Of a stretch of 64,000 nucleotides of DNA, positions 36,833-45,236 are shown one piece after another. Numbering within the stretch: the stretch's first letter is position 1; each line of letters starts with the position of its first letter. The DNA is from CAVUCE01 sp963739985. GTDB lineage: Bacteria > Bacteroidota > Ignavibacteria > Ignavibacteriales > Ignavibacteriaceae. Location: assembly GCA_963739985.1 (NCBI GenBank), contig CAVUCE010000006.1, positions 62,001-126,000 of the forward strand, read 5' to 3'. Made by a program: the position numbers and the translations under genes. The notes under the pieces were generated by a model. It did no database searches. It worked only from the letters and a program-made list of their open reading frames with translations, and was not told the origin of the DNA.

Positions 36833-37609
36833 ATGAAAAAAATATTAGTAATAGAAGATGACCAAAATATAAAAGAGACTATCTCAGACTTTTTAAGTAT
36901 GGAGAATTTTGAGGTTTTTACTGCAGAGAATGGAATAGATGGGATTCAACTGGCCCAAAAAGTATTGCCGGATTTAATTATTTGTGATATTGTAATGCCT
37001 GGGAAGACAGGTTATGAGGTTATTGGTGAGTTGAGTAATGATACGTCAACTGCAGTTATACCTTTCATTTTTCTTTCTGCAAGGGCTGAGAAAACTGATG
37101 TGAGGTATGGTATGGGACTTGGAGCCGATGATTATTTAACAAAACCCTTCAGAGTAGATGAATTATTAAAAGCGATTGAGATAAGATTAAAGAAAAGAAT
37201 GCTTGCCAGTTTCAAATCTCAAGAAAACGAAGATTTAACGTCTTCAGCAAATAATAGAACCACAAAGCTATCTGAAGATGAACATGTATTTTTAATGGTT
37301 AAAGATAAACCGAAATTTCAAAAAGTAAATGGAATAAAATGCATTACCTCTGATGCTGAATATTCATGGGTTTATACGGATCAGAATGAAAAATATTTGG
37401 TTAGAAAATTATTAAAAAACTGGGAAGAGATTTTACCGGAATCATCATTCATCAGAATTCACAGATCAACAATTGTAAATCTGAATTTTGTTTCAAAAGT
37501 TGATAAATGGTATAATAATTCATATGTAGTTTGTCTTAAAAACATGGAAGAAAATTTTGTAATTAGCAGAAGATACACGTCTTCATTAAAACACAGATTA
37601 AAGTATTAG
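36833..37609 (+). CDS. Response regulator with LytTR DNA-binding domain
   Basis: The 258-residue protein has a receiver domain (1-120) with the acidic pair in VIEDDQ, phospho-acceptor Asp in LIICDIVMPGKTG (about 52), Thr/Ser in FLSARA and Lys in YLTKPF. A linker leads to a C-terminal LytTR domain (about 155-258): CITSDAEYSWVYTDQNEKYL, SSFIRIHRSTIVNLNFV. LytTR regulators bind DNA as dimers, often at direct repeats. It sits directly after the PAS kinase, which is probably its phosphodonor. Confidence 0.92.
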   Translation: MKKILVIEDDQNIKETISDFLSMENFEVFTAENGIDGIQLAQKVLPDLIICDIVMPGKTGYEVIGELSNDTSTAVIPFIFLSARAEKTDVRYGMGLGADDYLTKPFRVDELLKAIEIRLKKRMLASFKSQENEDLTSSANNRTTKLSEDEHVFLMVKDKPKFQKVNGIKCITSDAEYSWVYTDQNEKYLVRKLLKNWEEILPESSFIRIHRSTIVNLNFVSKVDKWYNNSYVVCLKNMEENFVISRRYTSSLKHRLKY

Positions 37610-37733
37610 GAAAGATTCTGCCTCTTATTTTTCAAACCTACCGCTTATTTTATTAACCAGCCGTTTATTGCTTCCTTGAATGATAGCTCCGTTTTTGTGA
37701 TTAATTTTGAATCAAAAAAAATGGAGTATTATT

Positions 37734-38819
37734 ATGAACAAAATCTTAGTGATTGAAGACGATCTAACTGTTAGGGAAGGTATTGTTGACCTTCTTACAG
37801 AAGAAGGGTTTGATGTTTACCAGGCGGAAAATGGTCGGCATGGCGTAGAAACTGCAAAGAAAATTTTGCCTGATTTAATTATTTCAGATATTCTGATGCC
37901 GGAGCTGGATGGATACGCTGTTTTTGATGAATTGCAAAAAAATACCTTAACGGCTAATATTCCGTTTATGTTTTTATCTGCCAGAACATCCAATGATGAT
38001 ATTCGTACAGGAATGAATTTGGGAGTTGATGACTATCTCACTAAACCTTACAAAGCAGACGACCTAATTAATGCAGTTAGCGCCAGATTATCCCGTAAAA
38101 GATTTTTTGATCGAAAATTGGAAGAGTTGCAAACCAGTATTGCTAAATCCCTACCGCATGAATTAAGAACGCCCCTGGTTTCGGTAATCGGTTTTTCACA
38201 ATTAATTTTGGATAATAGCGATAAGTTAGAGTATAATGAACTGCTTGATATGGTTAGAAGAATTAGTTCGGCCGGCTCAAATTTATTAAAGCTTATACAA
38301 AAGTTTATCCTATTTAGTGAATTAGAAATTCATACAAATGATAAAGAGTATATCAACCATTTTCGAACCGAAACATCAATTCCTGCAAAAGAACTCTTCT
38401 TCACCAATACTATGTATACTGCCGATGAATACAATCGCAAGCATGATTTAAAGCTAAATCTTAAAGAAGCAGAACTACGTATGAATTTTGAACATTTGAA
38501 ATTCATCATTAATCAGCTTGTTGAAAATTCATGCAAATTTTCAGAAAAAAACAGTTCTATCAGCATTAGCACGGAAGTATTAGATAAAGACTATATCATT
38601 GTTGTCTCGGATAATGGAGTTGGTATGACTGAGGAACAGCTTAACGAAATTGGAATATTAAAACAATTTGATAGAGAAACATATTTTCAAGATGGTGTAG
38701 GACTAGGATTGGCGATCACTAAAAAATTAGTTCAGCTTTACAATGGTGAATTTAATATTTCTAGCTCAAAAGATTGTGGTACAACGGTTCGAATTACATT
38801 AAAGCAAATAATAGATTAA
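37734..38819 (+). CDS. Hybrid protein: receiver domain fused to histidine kinase
   Basis: The 361-residue protein begins with a receiver (1-120; IEDDLT, LIISDILMPELDGY, FLSARTS, YLTKPYK), close in sequence to the receiver of the preceding regulator, so probably a duplicate. A kinase follows: H box SLPHELRTPLVSVIGFSQLI, N box LVENSCKFSEKN, G1 VSDNGVGMTEEQL and G2 GVGLGLAITKKLV. There is no membrane segment, so it is cytoplasmic. The receiver probably gates the kinase, as in response-regulator-type phosphorelays. I chose ATG 37734 over a TTG nine codons earlier. Confidence 0.9.
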   Translation: MNKILVIEDDLTVREGIVDLLTEEGFDVYQAENGRHGVETAKKILPDLIISDILMPELDGYAVFDELQKNTLTANIPFMFLSARTSNDDIRTGMNLGVDDYLTKPYKADDLINAVSARLSRKRFFDRKLEELQTSIAKSLPHELRTPLVSVIGFSQLILDNSDKLEYNELLDMVRRISSAGSNLLKLIQKFILFSELEIHTNDKEYINHFRTETSIPAKELFFTNTMYTADEYNRKHDLKLNLKEAELRMNFEHLKFIINQLVENSCKFSEKNSSISISTEVLDKDYIIVVSDNGVGMTEEQLNEIGILKQFDRETYFQDGVGLGLAITKKLVQLYNGEFNISSSKDCGTTVRITLKQIID

Positions 38820-38830
38820 TAGAGGGAAGA

Positions 38831-40897
38831 ATGAAAAAAATTAAAGATATTAAAATAAGCACAAAACTTATAGTAAGTTTCTTGTTCGTTGTTTCGGTTT
38901 CTGCAGTAATGGGATATATGGGAATTACTAATTTGAATGATATCCAAAAACGCGAAGGTTATTTATATGAAAAAAATTTAATCCCGGTTAGTCAACTAGC
39001 TGATGTAACAAACTTTTTCCAGAGGATCAGAGTAAATACACGCGACATAATTTTAGCCGAATCTGAACAAGAACGAAATGACTTTATAAATAAAATTGAT
39101 GAGTATAATCAAAATATTGGAAAGCTCTTGATCGAATATAAATTATTAATAATAAATAGTGATGAAAATAAAGTTTACGATGGTTTTGTAAACAGCTATA
39201 ATAGGTATATTAAAGATTTGGGCCGGATTCAAAATATGATTGAAAAAGGCGATAAAAATGCTGCTATTTTATTAATGAGAAATCAAATGCATGATTCTGC
39301 AAAATTAGCTCAAGATGAGTTAACAAAGCTAGTTGATATAAAAAATAGTAATGCTTTACGTGTACACTCCGAAGATGAGCAAACTGCAAAATCAGCTATT
39401 TGGATATTGATTATTTTGATGTCAATTGGTTTGGTTTTATCCTTATTTCTATCAATTTATATTTCACGAAGTATATCAAAAGGCATTTCTCAGATATATG
39501 ATAGGATAGCAAGTTTAAAAAATATTTGTATTACAAATCTTAAAAATGGCTCGGAACAAATGTCAAGAGGTGATTTACAAGTTAAAATTGAAACCGGAAC
39601 CAAACCATTGAATATAGATTCTGAAGACGAGATCGGATTGTTGGCGAAAAATGTAAATGAAATTATAACGATGATACAATTAACTGTAAATTCTGTAGAA
39701 AAAGCAGTTGAAAAAGTTTCAATTTTAATTTATCAGACAAAGAAAATGGTTGAAGCAAGTAAGGAAGGGAAACTAGAAGTAAGAGGAAATGCAGATGATC
39801 TTGAAGGCGGTTATAAAGAAATTATTATTGGATTAAATGGAACTATGGATGCGGTGGTGAATCCGCTTAATGAAGCAATGCACGTATTAAAACTGATGTC
39901 AAAAGGTAACCTTACCGAAACGATGAAAGGAGATTATAAAGGAGAATATAATTCCTTAAAAGAAAGCATAAACACCACTGTAACCTCACTTAATAAAGCT
40001 TTAAGAGATGTTAGCGGAACAATCGAAGCAACAGCTAGCGCCGCAACGGAAATTTCTTCCAGCGCCGAAGAAATAGCCGCAGGTGCACAAGAACAAACAG
40101 CTCAAACTACCGAAGTTGCGGGAGCTGTGGAGCAAATGACAAAAACCATAATGGAAACTTCTCAAAACGCACACACAGCTTCGGATGCTGCTAAGCAAGC
40201 TGGGCTTACTGCAAAAGAAGGTGGTGCATCGGTTTTCGACACTGTTAGTGGTATGAACAAGATTGATGAGATTGTAAGTCATGCAGCACAAACTGTAATA
40301 AAGTTAGGTAAGAGTAGCGAGCAAATTGGAGAAATTATTCAAGTTATTGAGGATATTGCCGATCAGACAAATTTATTAGCATTAAACGCTGCAATTGAAG
40401 CCGCTAGAGCAGGGGACCACGGAAGAGGATTTGCGGTTGTTGCGGATGAAGTAAGAAAACTTGCAGAACGCACAACAAATGCAACAAAAGAAATATCAGG
40501 AATGATAAATCAAATTCAAGAAGAAACCGATGAAGCTGTTTCATCTATTAAAAACGGAACGGTTGAAGTTGATAATGGGAAAAAATTAGCAAACAAAGCC
40601 GGTGATTCTTTAAATATGATAATGAAAAGTACGGATAGCGTTTTAGACATAATTTCACAAGTCGCTGCTGCCAGTGAGGAACAGTCGAGCGCGGCGGAAC
40701 AGATAAGCAAAAATATAGAAGGGATTTCATCCGTAACGCAACAATCCGCTGCCGGAGTTCAGCAAATTGCAAGAGCTACTGAAGATTTAAATAGATTAAC
40801 TCTGAATCTGCAAAGTTTGATAGCCAAGTTTGAAATAAGCAACAATAAGGAACATTATCGCATAAGGCAAAATGGTGAATTGGAGACAGTTATCTAA
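38831..40897 (+). CDS. Methyl-accepting chemotaxis protein
   Basis: The 688-residue receptor has two membrane helices (about 11-30 and 190-210) around a four-helix-bundle-type sensor region, then HAMP-like helices and a cytoplasmic signalling coiled coil. The tip has the conserved EDIADQTNLLALNAAIEAAR and RGFAVVADEVRKLAERT. It starts at 38831 with AGAGGGA upstream. No cheA, cheW or cheY gene lies in the window; the receptor may serve an unlinked array or act with the adjacent kinases. A terminator follows. Confidence 0.92.
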   Translation: MKKIKDIKISTKLIVSFLFVVSVSAVMGYMGITNLNDIQKREGYLYEKNLIPVSQLADVTNFFQRIRVNTRDIILAESEQERNDFINKIDEYNQNIGKLLIEYKLLIINSDENKVYDGFVNSYNRYIKDLGRIQNMIEKGDKNAAILLMRNQMHDSAKLAQDELTKLVDIKNSNALRVHSEDEQTAKSAIWILIILMSIGLVLSLFLSIYISRSISKGISQIYDRIASLKNICITNLKNGSEQMSRGDLQVKIETGTKPLNIDSEDEIGLLAKNVNEIITMIQLTVNSVEKAVEKVSILIYQTKKMVEASKEGKLEVRGNADDLEGGYKEIIIGLNGTMDAVVNPLNEAMHVLKLMSKGNLTETMKGDYKGEYNSLKESINTTVTSLNKALRDVSGTIEATASAATEISSSAEEIAAGAQEQTAQTTEVAGAVEQMTKTIMETSQNAHTASDAAKQAGLTAKEGGASVFDTVSGMNKIDEIVSHAAQTVIKLGKSSEQIGEIIQVIEDIADQTNLLALNAAIEAARAGDHGRGFAVVADEVRKLAERTTNATKEISGMINQIQEETDEAVSSIKNGTVEVDNGKKLANKAGDSLNMIMKSTDSVLDIISQVAAASEEQSSAAEQISKNIEGISSVTQQSAAGVQQIARATEDLNRLTLNLQSLIAKFEISNNKEHYRIRQNGELETVI

Positions 40898-40923
40898 TAT
40901 GTAACGTTAGTTAGTTAGAATCA

Positions 40924-40960
40924 GAAAAACCTTCTTATAATTTTATAGGAAGGCTTTTTT
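40924..40960 (+). terminator. Terminator after the chemoreceptor gene
   Basis: AAAACCTTC and GAAGGCTTT pair around TTATAATTTTATAG, followed by TTTTTTGTTTT. It closes the sensory cluster. Confidence 0.8.
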
Positions 40961-41028
40961 GTTTTATTTCCGGAAAGTTAAAATTGTGTTTTGAAAATAA
41001 AGTTTTTTATTTAATTTACAACACAATT

Positions 41029-41559
41029 ATGAAGAAAATCATTTCATCTTTATTAATAGGCTTAGTGCTTCTTAACGTTTGCGGGTTTAACCTTCTGTTT
41101 TCTTTTCTTTTGCTTTCTTGCAAGTATGAGGCCGCAGAAAAAATAGAAGAGCTAAGCGACTATGCAAGTTTAACTCATCTTATAATTAATAGTTATAACA
41201 AAGATGAGTTTATTCGTATCGGCAAAGACGAAGTGATGTATAAAAATCAGATGTACGATATAGTTAGTGAAAAAGGCGATAACCACGAAACACACTTATA
41301 TTGCATTCAGGATAAAAATGAAAACGAAGTCAGAAATTCCATAAAGAATTTTGATAAAAATTTAAAAGAATTTCCTAATTCGGAACGTAAGGAAAACTCT
41401 TCTTACGTATTAAATAATTTAATTAAAAATTATATTTTTCCTGATTATAACTTCGGTAAAGTGGTATCGGAATCTATCTTTTTCTTTTCACACACACCCA
41501 CTCAATTACAACCTATAACAGAAATAATTAACCCGCCGCCGGAATCCAAGCTAGTTTGA
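41029..41559 (+). CDS. Small membrane-associated protein preceding a TonB receptor
   Basis: I do not recognise a named family. The 176-residue protein has a hydrophobic N-terminus (residues 3-34, ending LLLSCKYEAAE, possibly a lipobox or membrane anchor), a middle reading EFIRIGKDEVMYKNQMYDIV and HLYCIQDKNEN, and a tail ending INPPPESKLV. Similar short proteins with a conserved Y-D-I-V-x core and a C-terminal Pro pair occur before TonB-dependent metal receptors in Bacteroidota, from memory. The ATG at 41029 follows an inverted repeat AATTGTGT/ACACAATT (40982-41028), which could be an operator or a hairpin. Confidence 0.65.
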   Translation: MKKIISSLLIGLVLLNVCGFNLLFSFLLLSCKYEAAEKIEELSDYASLTHLIINSYNKDEFIRIGKDEVMYKNQMYDIVSEKGDNHETHLYCIQDKNENEVRNSIKNFDKNLKEFPNSERKENSSYVLNNLIKNYIFPDYNFGKVVSESIFFFSHTPTQLQPITEIINPPPESKLV

Positions 41560-41674
41560 ATCGATTATTCGTTAGTTCATAATATTTATACAAATAATTT
41601 TATCCTAAAATTATTTGCGTTGGAAATTTATGCTATTAATAATTTTAATAACAAAACCGGCAAGGGCGAGATTT

Positions 41675-43933
41675 ATGAAAATAATTTTTTATCATGCTTT
41701 TATAATTATGTCTTTTATTTCCGTATCTCTATACGGACAAAATAAGATTAGCGGAACTGTTACAAATGAACAGAATGGTAATCCGCTTGAAAGAGTTAAT
41801 GTATTCATCCCTGAATTACATAAAGGAACTGTAACAAATTCGTCAGGAAATTTTGAACTCGATGGAATTCCTAATGGTACTTTTGATGTCGAATTTAGCT
41901 TTATAGGATTCAAAAATTTAATCATATCGAGCCAGTTTAGAGGTAAGAATGTGGAGCTTAATGTTTCTCTGAAACCTACTAATCTTGAGATCGGGGAAGT
42001 AGTCGTTTTAGGAAATTCTATTCTTGAAGAGGAAAAAGTTCCTTATAAAGTTGAGACTGTTTCTTCAAAGCAACTACAAACTATTCCTCAGCCTACATTG
42101 GCAGCCGCACTTGCGCAACTCCCCGGCGTTAGTGTTATGTCTAGTGGTTTAGGAATTTCAAAACCCGTTATTAGGGGAATGTATGGTTACAGGATTTCTA
42201 CCATTATAAACGGAGTAAGATTTGATAATCAAGAATGGCAAAATGAACATGGACTCGGAATTGATAATGTTGGAATTGGAAAGATTCAAATTATTGAAGG
42301 ACCTGCGGCTTTATTATATGGTGCAGATGCCTTGGGAGGCGTTATTAATTTAGTGCCTGAAAAAAACGCTCCCGTTGGTAAAACCGTTGGGGAATACAAC
42401 ATGAAAATATTTTCAAATACTTTAGGCGCAAACGGAAATTTATCTCTTAAAGGAACAGATAAAAAATTAAGTTGGCAACTCAATGCAGGCGGTGAGTCTC
42501 ATGCTGATTATCTTGACGGCAACGGAAAGAAAATATCAAACACAAGATTTGCCGGTTTAACACTAAATGGCAGATTGGGTTATGAGTATAATTGGGGCGT
42601 ATCAAATCTTAATTATTCTTTTGCGCATCATCTATACGGAGTTGTTGAATTGAAGGAGTTAAATAATCCTAAAGATTTGAATGAAGATCATTTTGAACGT
42701 GGGTTTGAGGGACCGCATCATATAGTAGATTATCATATCGCTTCCATAGAGAATACTTTTTTTGCGGGTGCTTCTAAATTTAAAGTAAATCTGGGATTTC
42801 AGAACGATCATAGGGTAGAACAGGAAGGTGCTGATGATCCCGGAACTGATGCCGGAGAATTGGATGTTATTAGAAATACTTTCTCATACGATGGGGAATG
42901 GATTCGTCAAATAAATCAAACTTTTGAATTCACATTGGGAACTCAGGGACAATTTCAAAATAATGAAAATGACGGTGGAAGAATTCTTGTTCCGAATGCA
43001 AAAATGAATGAAATTTCATTTTTTGGATATTTAAAAAAAGATTTTAATTTCTTACAACTACAAGGAGGAATAAGATACGATTCAAAAAAAATAACTACTG
43101 AAACAATGGGAATAAAAGATTCGGTAGGTTATATGCCCGCGTTAGATCTTAATTTTAATACATTAAACGGAGCCATCGGTGCATCCTTTTCAGTCTCTGA
43201 AAATTTAATCTTTAAACTCAATATTGCTTCAGGATATAGATCGCCCAACTTGGCAGAACTGTCATCAAATGGAATTCATGAGGGAACGATCCGTTATGAA
43301 TTGGGTAATCCAAATATGAAAAGTGAAAAAAATGTTCAAGGTGATATCGGATTGACATTTCAAACGGAATCCATAAAAATACAAGCAAGTTATTTCCACA
43401 ATAGAGTGAACGATTATATCTATTTAAATCCAACAAGCACTAAAATTAACAGCTATCAAGTTTATAATTTTGAACAATCTGATGCAGTTCTTGAAGGTGG
43501 TGAATTGAGTATTGATGCAAAACCAAATGATTTAATTGATATCAGCGCATCTTATTCTTCAGTGATAGGAACCGGTAAAAATAATTCTTATCTACCATTG
43601 ATGCCGGCTGATAAAATATTAGCAGGAGTAAAATTTAATCTTCCTAATATTAAACAGTTTACAAATGTTTTCTTTTCAGTTTCAACAAGAAATTATTTAA
43701 AGCAAAGCAGAATTGCAGCAGAGGAAACAGTTACGCCTTCTTACACATTATTAGATGCAGGAATTGGTTCGCATGTAAAAGTTGCAAATATTGGTTTTAA
43801 TTGGACATTACAGGGAACTAATATCTTAAATAAAACATACATTGATCATCTTAGTATTATAAAACCTTTAGGCGTTTTTGATATGGGAACAAATATTGTA
43901 CTTACTTTAGATCTGCCTTTTGAATTTAACTAA
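41675..43933 (+). CDS. TonB-dependent receptor with carboxypeptidase-like N-terminal domain
   Basis: The 752-residue outer-membrane receptor has a signal peptide (to LYGQ, about residue 18), a CarboxypepD_reg domain (ISGTVTNEQNGNPLERVNV ... GNFELDGIPNGTFDVEF), a plug (LAQLPGVSVMSSGLGISKP, IIEGPAALLYGADALGGVIN) and a 22-strand barrel ending VLTLDLPFEFN with the terminal aromatic. EGPHHIVDYHIAS and nearby His/Glu residues resemble metal receptors of the ZnuD type; the ligand is not decided. An in-frame upstream TTG would add 20 residues, but ATG 41675 with AAGGGCGAG upstream gives the proper signal peptide. Confidence 0.92.
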   Translation: MKIIFYHAFIIMSFISVSLYGQNKISGTVTNEQNGNPLERVNVFIPELHKGTVTNSSGNFELDGIPNGTFDVEFSFIGFKNLIISSQFRGKNVELNVSLKPTNLEIGEVVVLGNSILEEEKVPYKVETVSSKQLQTIPQPTLAAALAQLPGVSVMSSGLGISKPVIRGMYGYRISTIINGVRFDNQEWQNEHGLGIDNVGIGKIQIIEGPAALLYGADALGGVINLVPEKNAPVGKTVGEYNMKIFSNTLGANGNLSLKGTDKKLSWQLNAGGESHADYLDGNGKKISNTRFAGLTLNGRLGYEYNWGVSNLNYSFAHHLYGVVELKELNNPKDLNEDHFERGFEGPHHIVDYHIASIENTFFAGASKFKVNLGFQNDHRVEQEGADDPGTDAGELDVIRNTFSYDGEWIRQINQTFEFTLGTQGQFQNNENDGGRILVPNAKMNEISFFGYLKKDFNFLQLQGGIRYDSKKITTETMGIKDSVGYMPALDLNFNTLNGAIGASFSVSENLIFKLNIASGYRSPNLAELSSNGIHEGTIRYELGNPNMKSEKNVQGDIGLTFQTESIKIQASYFHNRVNDYIYLNPTSTKINSYQVYNFEQSDAVLEGGELSIDAKPNDLIDISASYSSVIGTGKNNSYLPLMPADKILAGVKFNLPNIKQFTNVFFSVSTRNYLKQSRIAAEETVTPSYTLLDAGIGSHVKVANIGFNWTLQGTNILNKTYIDHLSIIKPLGVFDMGTNIVLTLDLPFEFN

Positions 43934-43955
43934 AATAAATTTTATTTCTATTTTT

Positions 43956-43978
43956 ACCCACGGATTAATTCCGTGGGT
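43956..43978. terminator. Hairpin after the TonB receptor gene
   Basis: ACCCACGG (43956-43963) and CCGTGGGT (43971-43978) form a perfect eight-base stem 22 bases past the stop. No U tract follows on the plus strand, so termination is likely but not classical. The rest of the 263-base gap holds no gene. Confidence 0.55.
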
Positions 43979-44196
43979 TACTTAAAAATATACGGTTTAA
44001 ATTTTTTAGTGATTTTTACCTATTAATTACAAAATAATAATTGATATATTTGTTCACACGATAAGATTTTATAAATTGTGCGGTCTAAGGGAAGGGGTTT
44101 TTTAAAAATTGTCTTTTTTTTAATATCATTTTCACAAATTTAAAAACATCCCCTCAGTATTTTCTATTTCAATTAAATATTTTTTGAGGTTAAAAG

Positions 44197-45192
44197 ATGA
44201 ATAAGAAAACAATAATTTTGTTTTTATTCTTATTCAGTGTGTTTACTTTAAATAGTTTTTCGCAAACTTTTTATGGTAAATCTCCATTCGCGCACACCTT
44301 TTCTATAGTTGCAAGAGATTCCATTACAGGAGAAATTGGTGTGGCAGTTCAATCACATTGGTTCTCAGTCGGCACATCTGTAATTTGGGGCGAAGCCGGA
44401 GTAGGTGTTGTTGCGACTCAATCATTCGTTAACTCTTCTTTCGGTTTGCGTGGTTTAGCACTGCTGAAAAATGGTCTAACTCCTGAGCAGGCTGTTGATA
44501 TGTTACTTGCAAATGATCCGGGCAGAGAAATGAGGCAGTTAGCAATTTTGGATATAAAAGGAAGAGCGGCCTCATACACAGGTTCTAAATGCATTCAACC
44601 TGCCGGAAATATTGTAGGAGATGATTTTTCTGTTCAGGCTAACTTAATGATTAGTGACAAAGTTTGGCCGGATATGGCTGAGGCTTTTAAGAAAAGTAAG
44701 GGCCAATTGGCCGAAAGAATGTTAGCTGCTTTGGAGGCAGGCCAGAAAGCTGGTGGTGATATAAGAGGAAGACAATCTGCAGCCTTATTGGTATTCAGAG
44801 GTAAATCTACCGGAAAACCGTGGGAGGACAAATTAATAGATTTACGCGTAGATGATAGTTCCGAGCCTATTAAAGAGTTAGCAAGATTATTAAAAGTTCA
44901 TAGAGCTTATGAGCATATGAATAACGGCGATTTAGCCGTTGAAAAAAATGATATGAAAAAGGCTATGTATGAATACTCAAGTGCTGAAAAAATGTTTCCG
45001 GAAAATTTAGAAATGAAATACTGGCATGCGGTCACATTAGCAAATAATAACGAAGTGGATAAAGCATTAACAATATTTAGAGAAGTTTTTATAAAGGACA
45101 AGAATTGGAAAACTTTAACGCCCCGTTTGATTAAACCCGGTCTGCTTAATGTTAGTAAATATGATTTTAACAGAATCATGGATATAAAATAA
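44197..45192 (+). CDS. Secreted DUF1028 protein with TPR-like C-terminus
   Basis: The 331-residue protein has a signal peptide (MNKKTIILFLFLFSVFTLNSFSQ). Residues 30-240 form a DUF1028 (Ntn-hydrolase-like) domain: FAHTFSIVARDSITGEIGVAVQ, GVGVVATQSFVN, AASYTGSKC and GDIRGRQSAALLV. The rest holds TPR-like helices with AYEHMNNGDLAVEKNDM and MKYWHAVTLANNNEVDKALT. The DUF1028 enzymatic role is unknown, although self-processing has been suggested from the fold. A -7-like TATATTTG lies about 150 bases upstream. Confidence 0.88.
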   Translation: MNKKTIILFLFLFSVFTLNSFSQTFYGKSPFAHTFSIVARDSITGEIGVAVQSHWFSVGTSVIWGEAGVGVVATQSFVNSSFGLRGLALLKNGLTPEQAVDMLLANDPGREMRQLAILDIKGRAASYTGSKCIQPAGNIVGDDFSVQANLMISDKVWPDMAEAFKKSKGQLAERMLAALEAGQKAGGDIRGRQSAALLVFRGKSTGKPWEDKLIDLRVDDSSEPIKELARLLKVHRAYEHMNNGDLAVEKNDMKKAMYEYSSAEKMFPENLEMKYWHAVTLANNNEVDKALTIFREVFIKDKNWKTLTPRLIKPGLLNVSKYDFNRIMDIK

Positions 45193-45236
45193 ATACAGTT
45201 TAATTTTTCACAAATATTCAATAATAGATTTCAGAA

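Noticed and set aside
43956..43978. Classical intrinsic terminator with U tract after the TonB receptor
   Set aside because: The hairpin is perfect but the T-rich run lies before, not after, it on the plus strand; it is listed only as a hairpin.
44023..44077. Promoter of the DUF1028 gene at the TATATTTG box or at TTGTTC-16-TAAATT
   Set aside because: One has TTA instead of TTG at the right distance and the other a poor -10 box; neither is convincing and the 5' leader would be over 100 bases.
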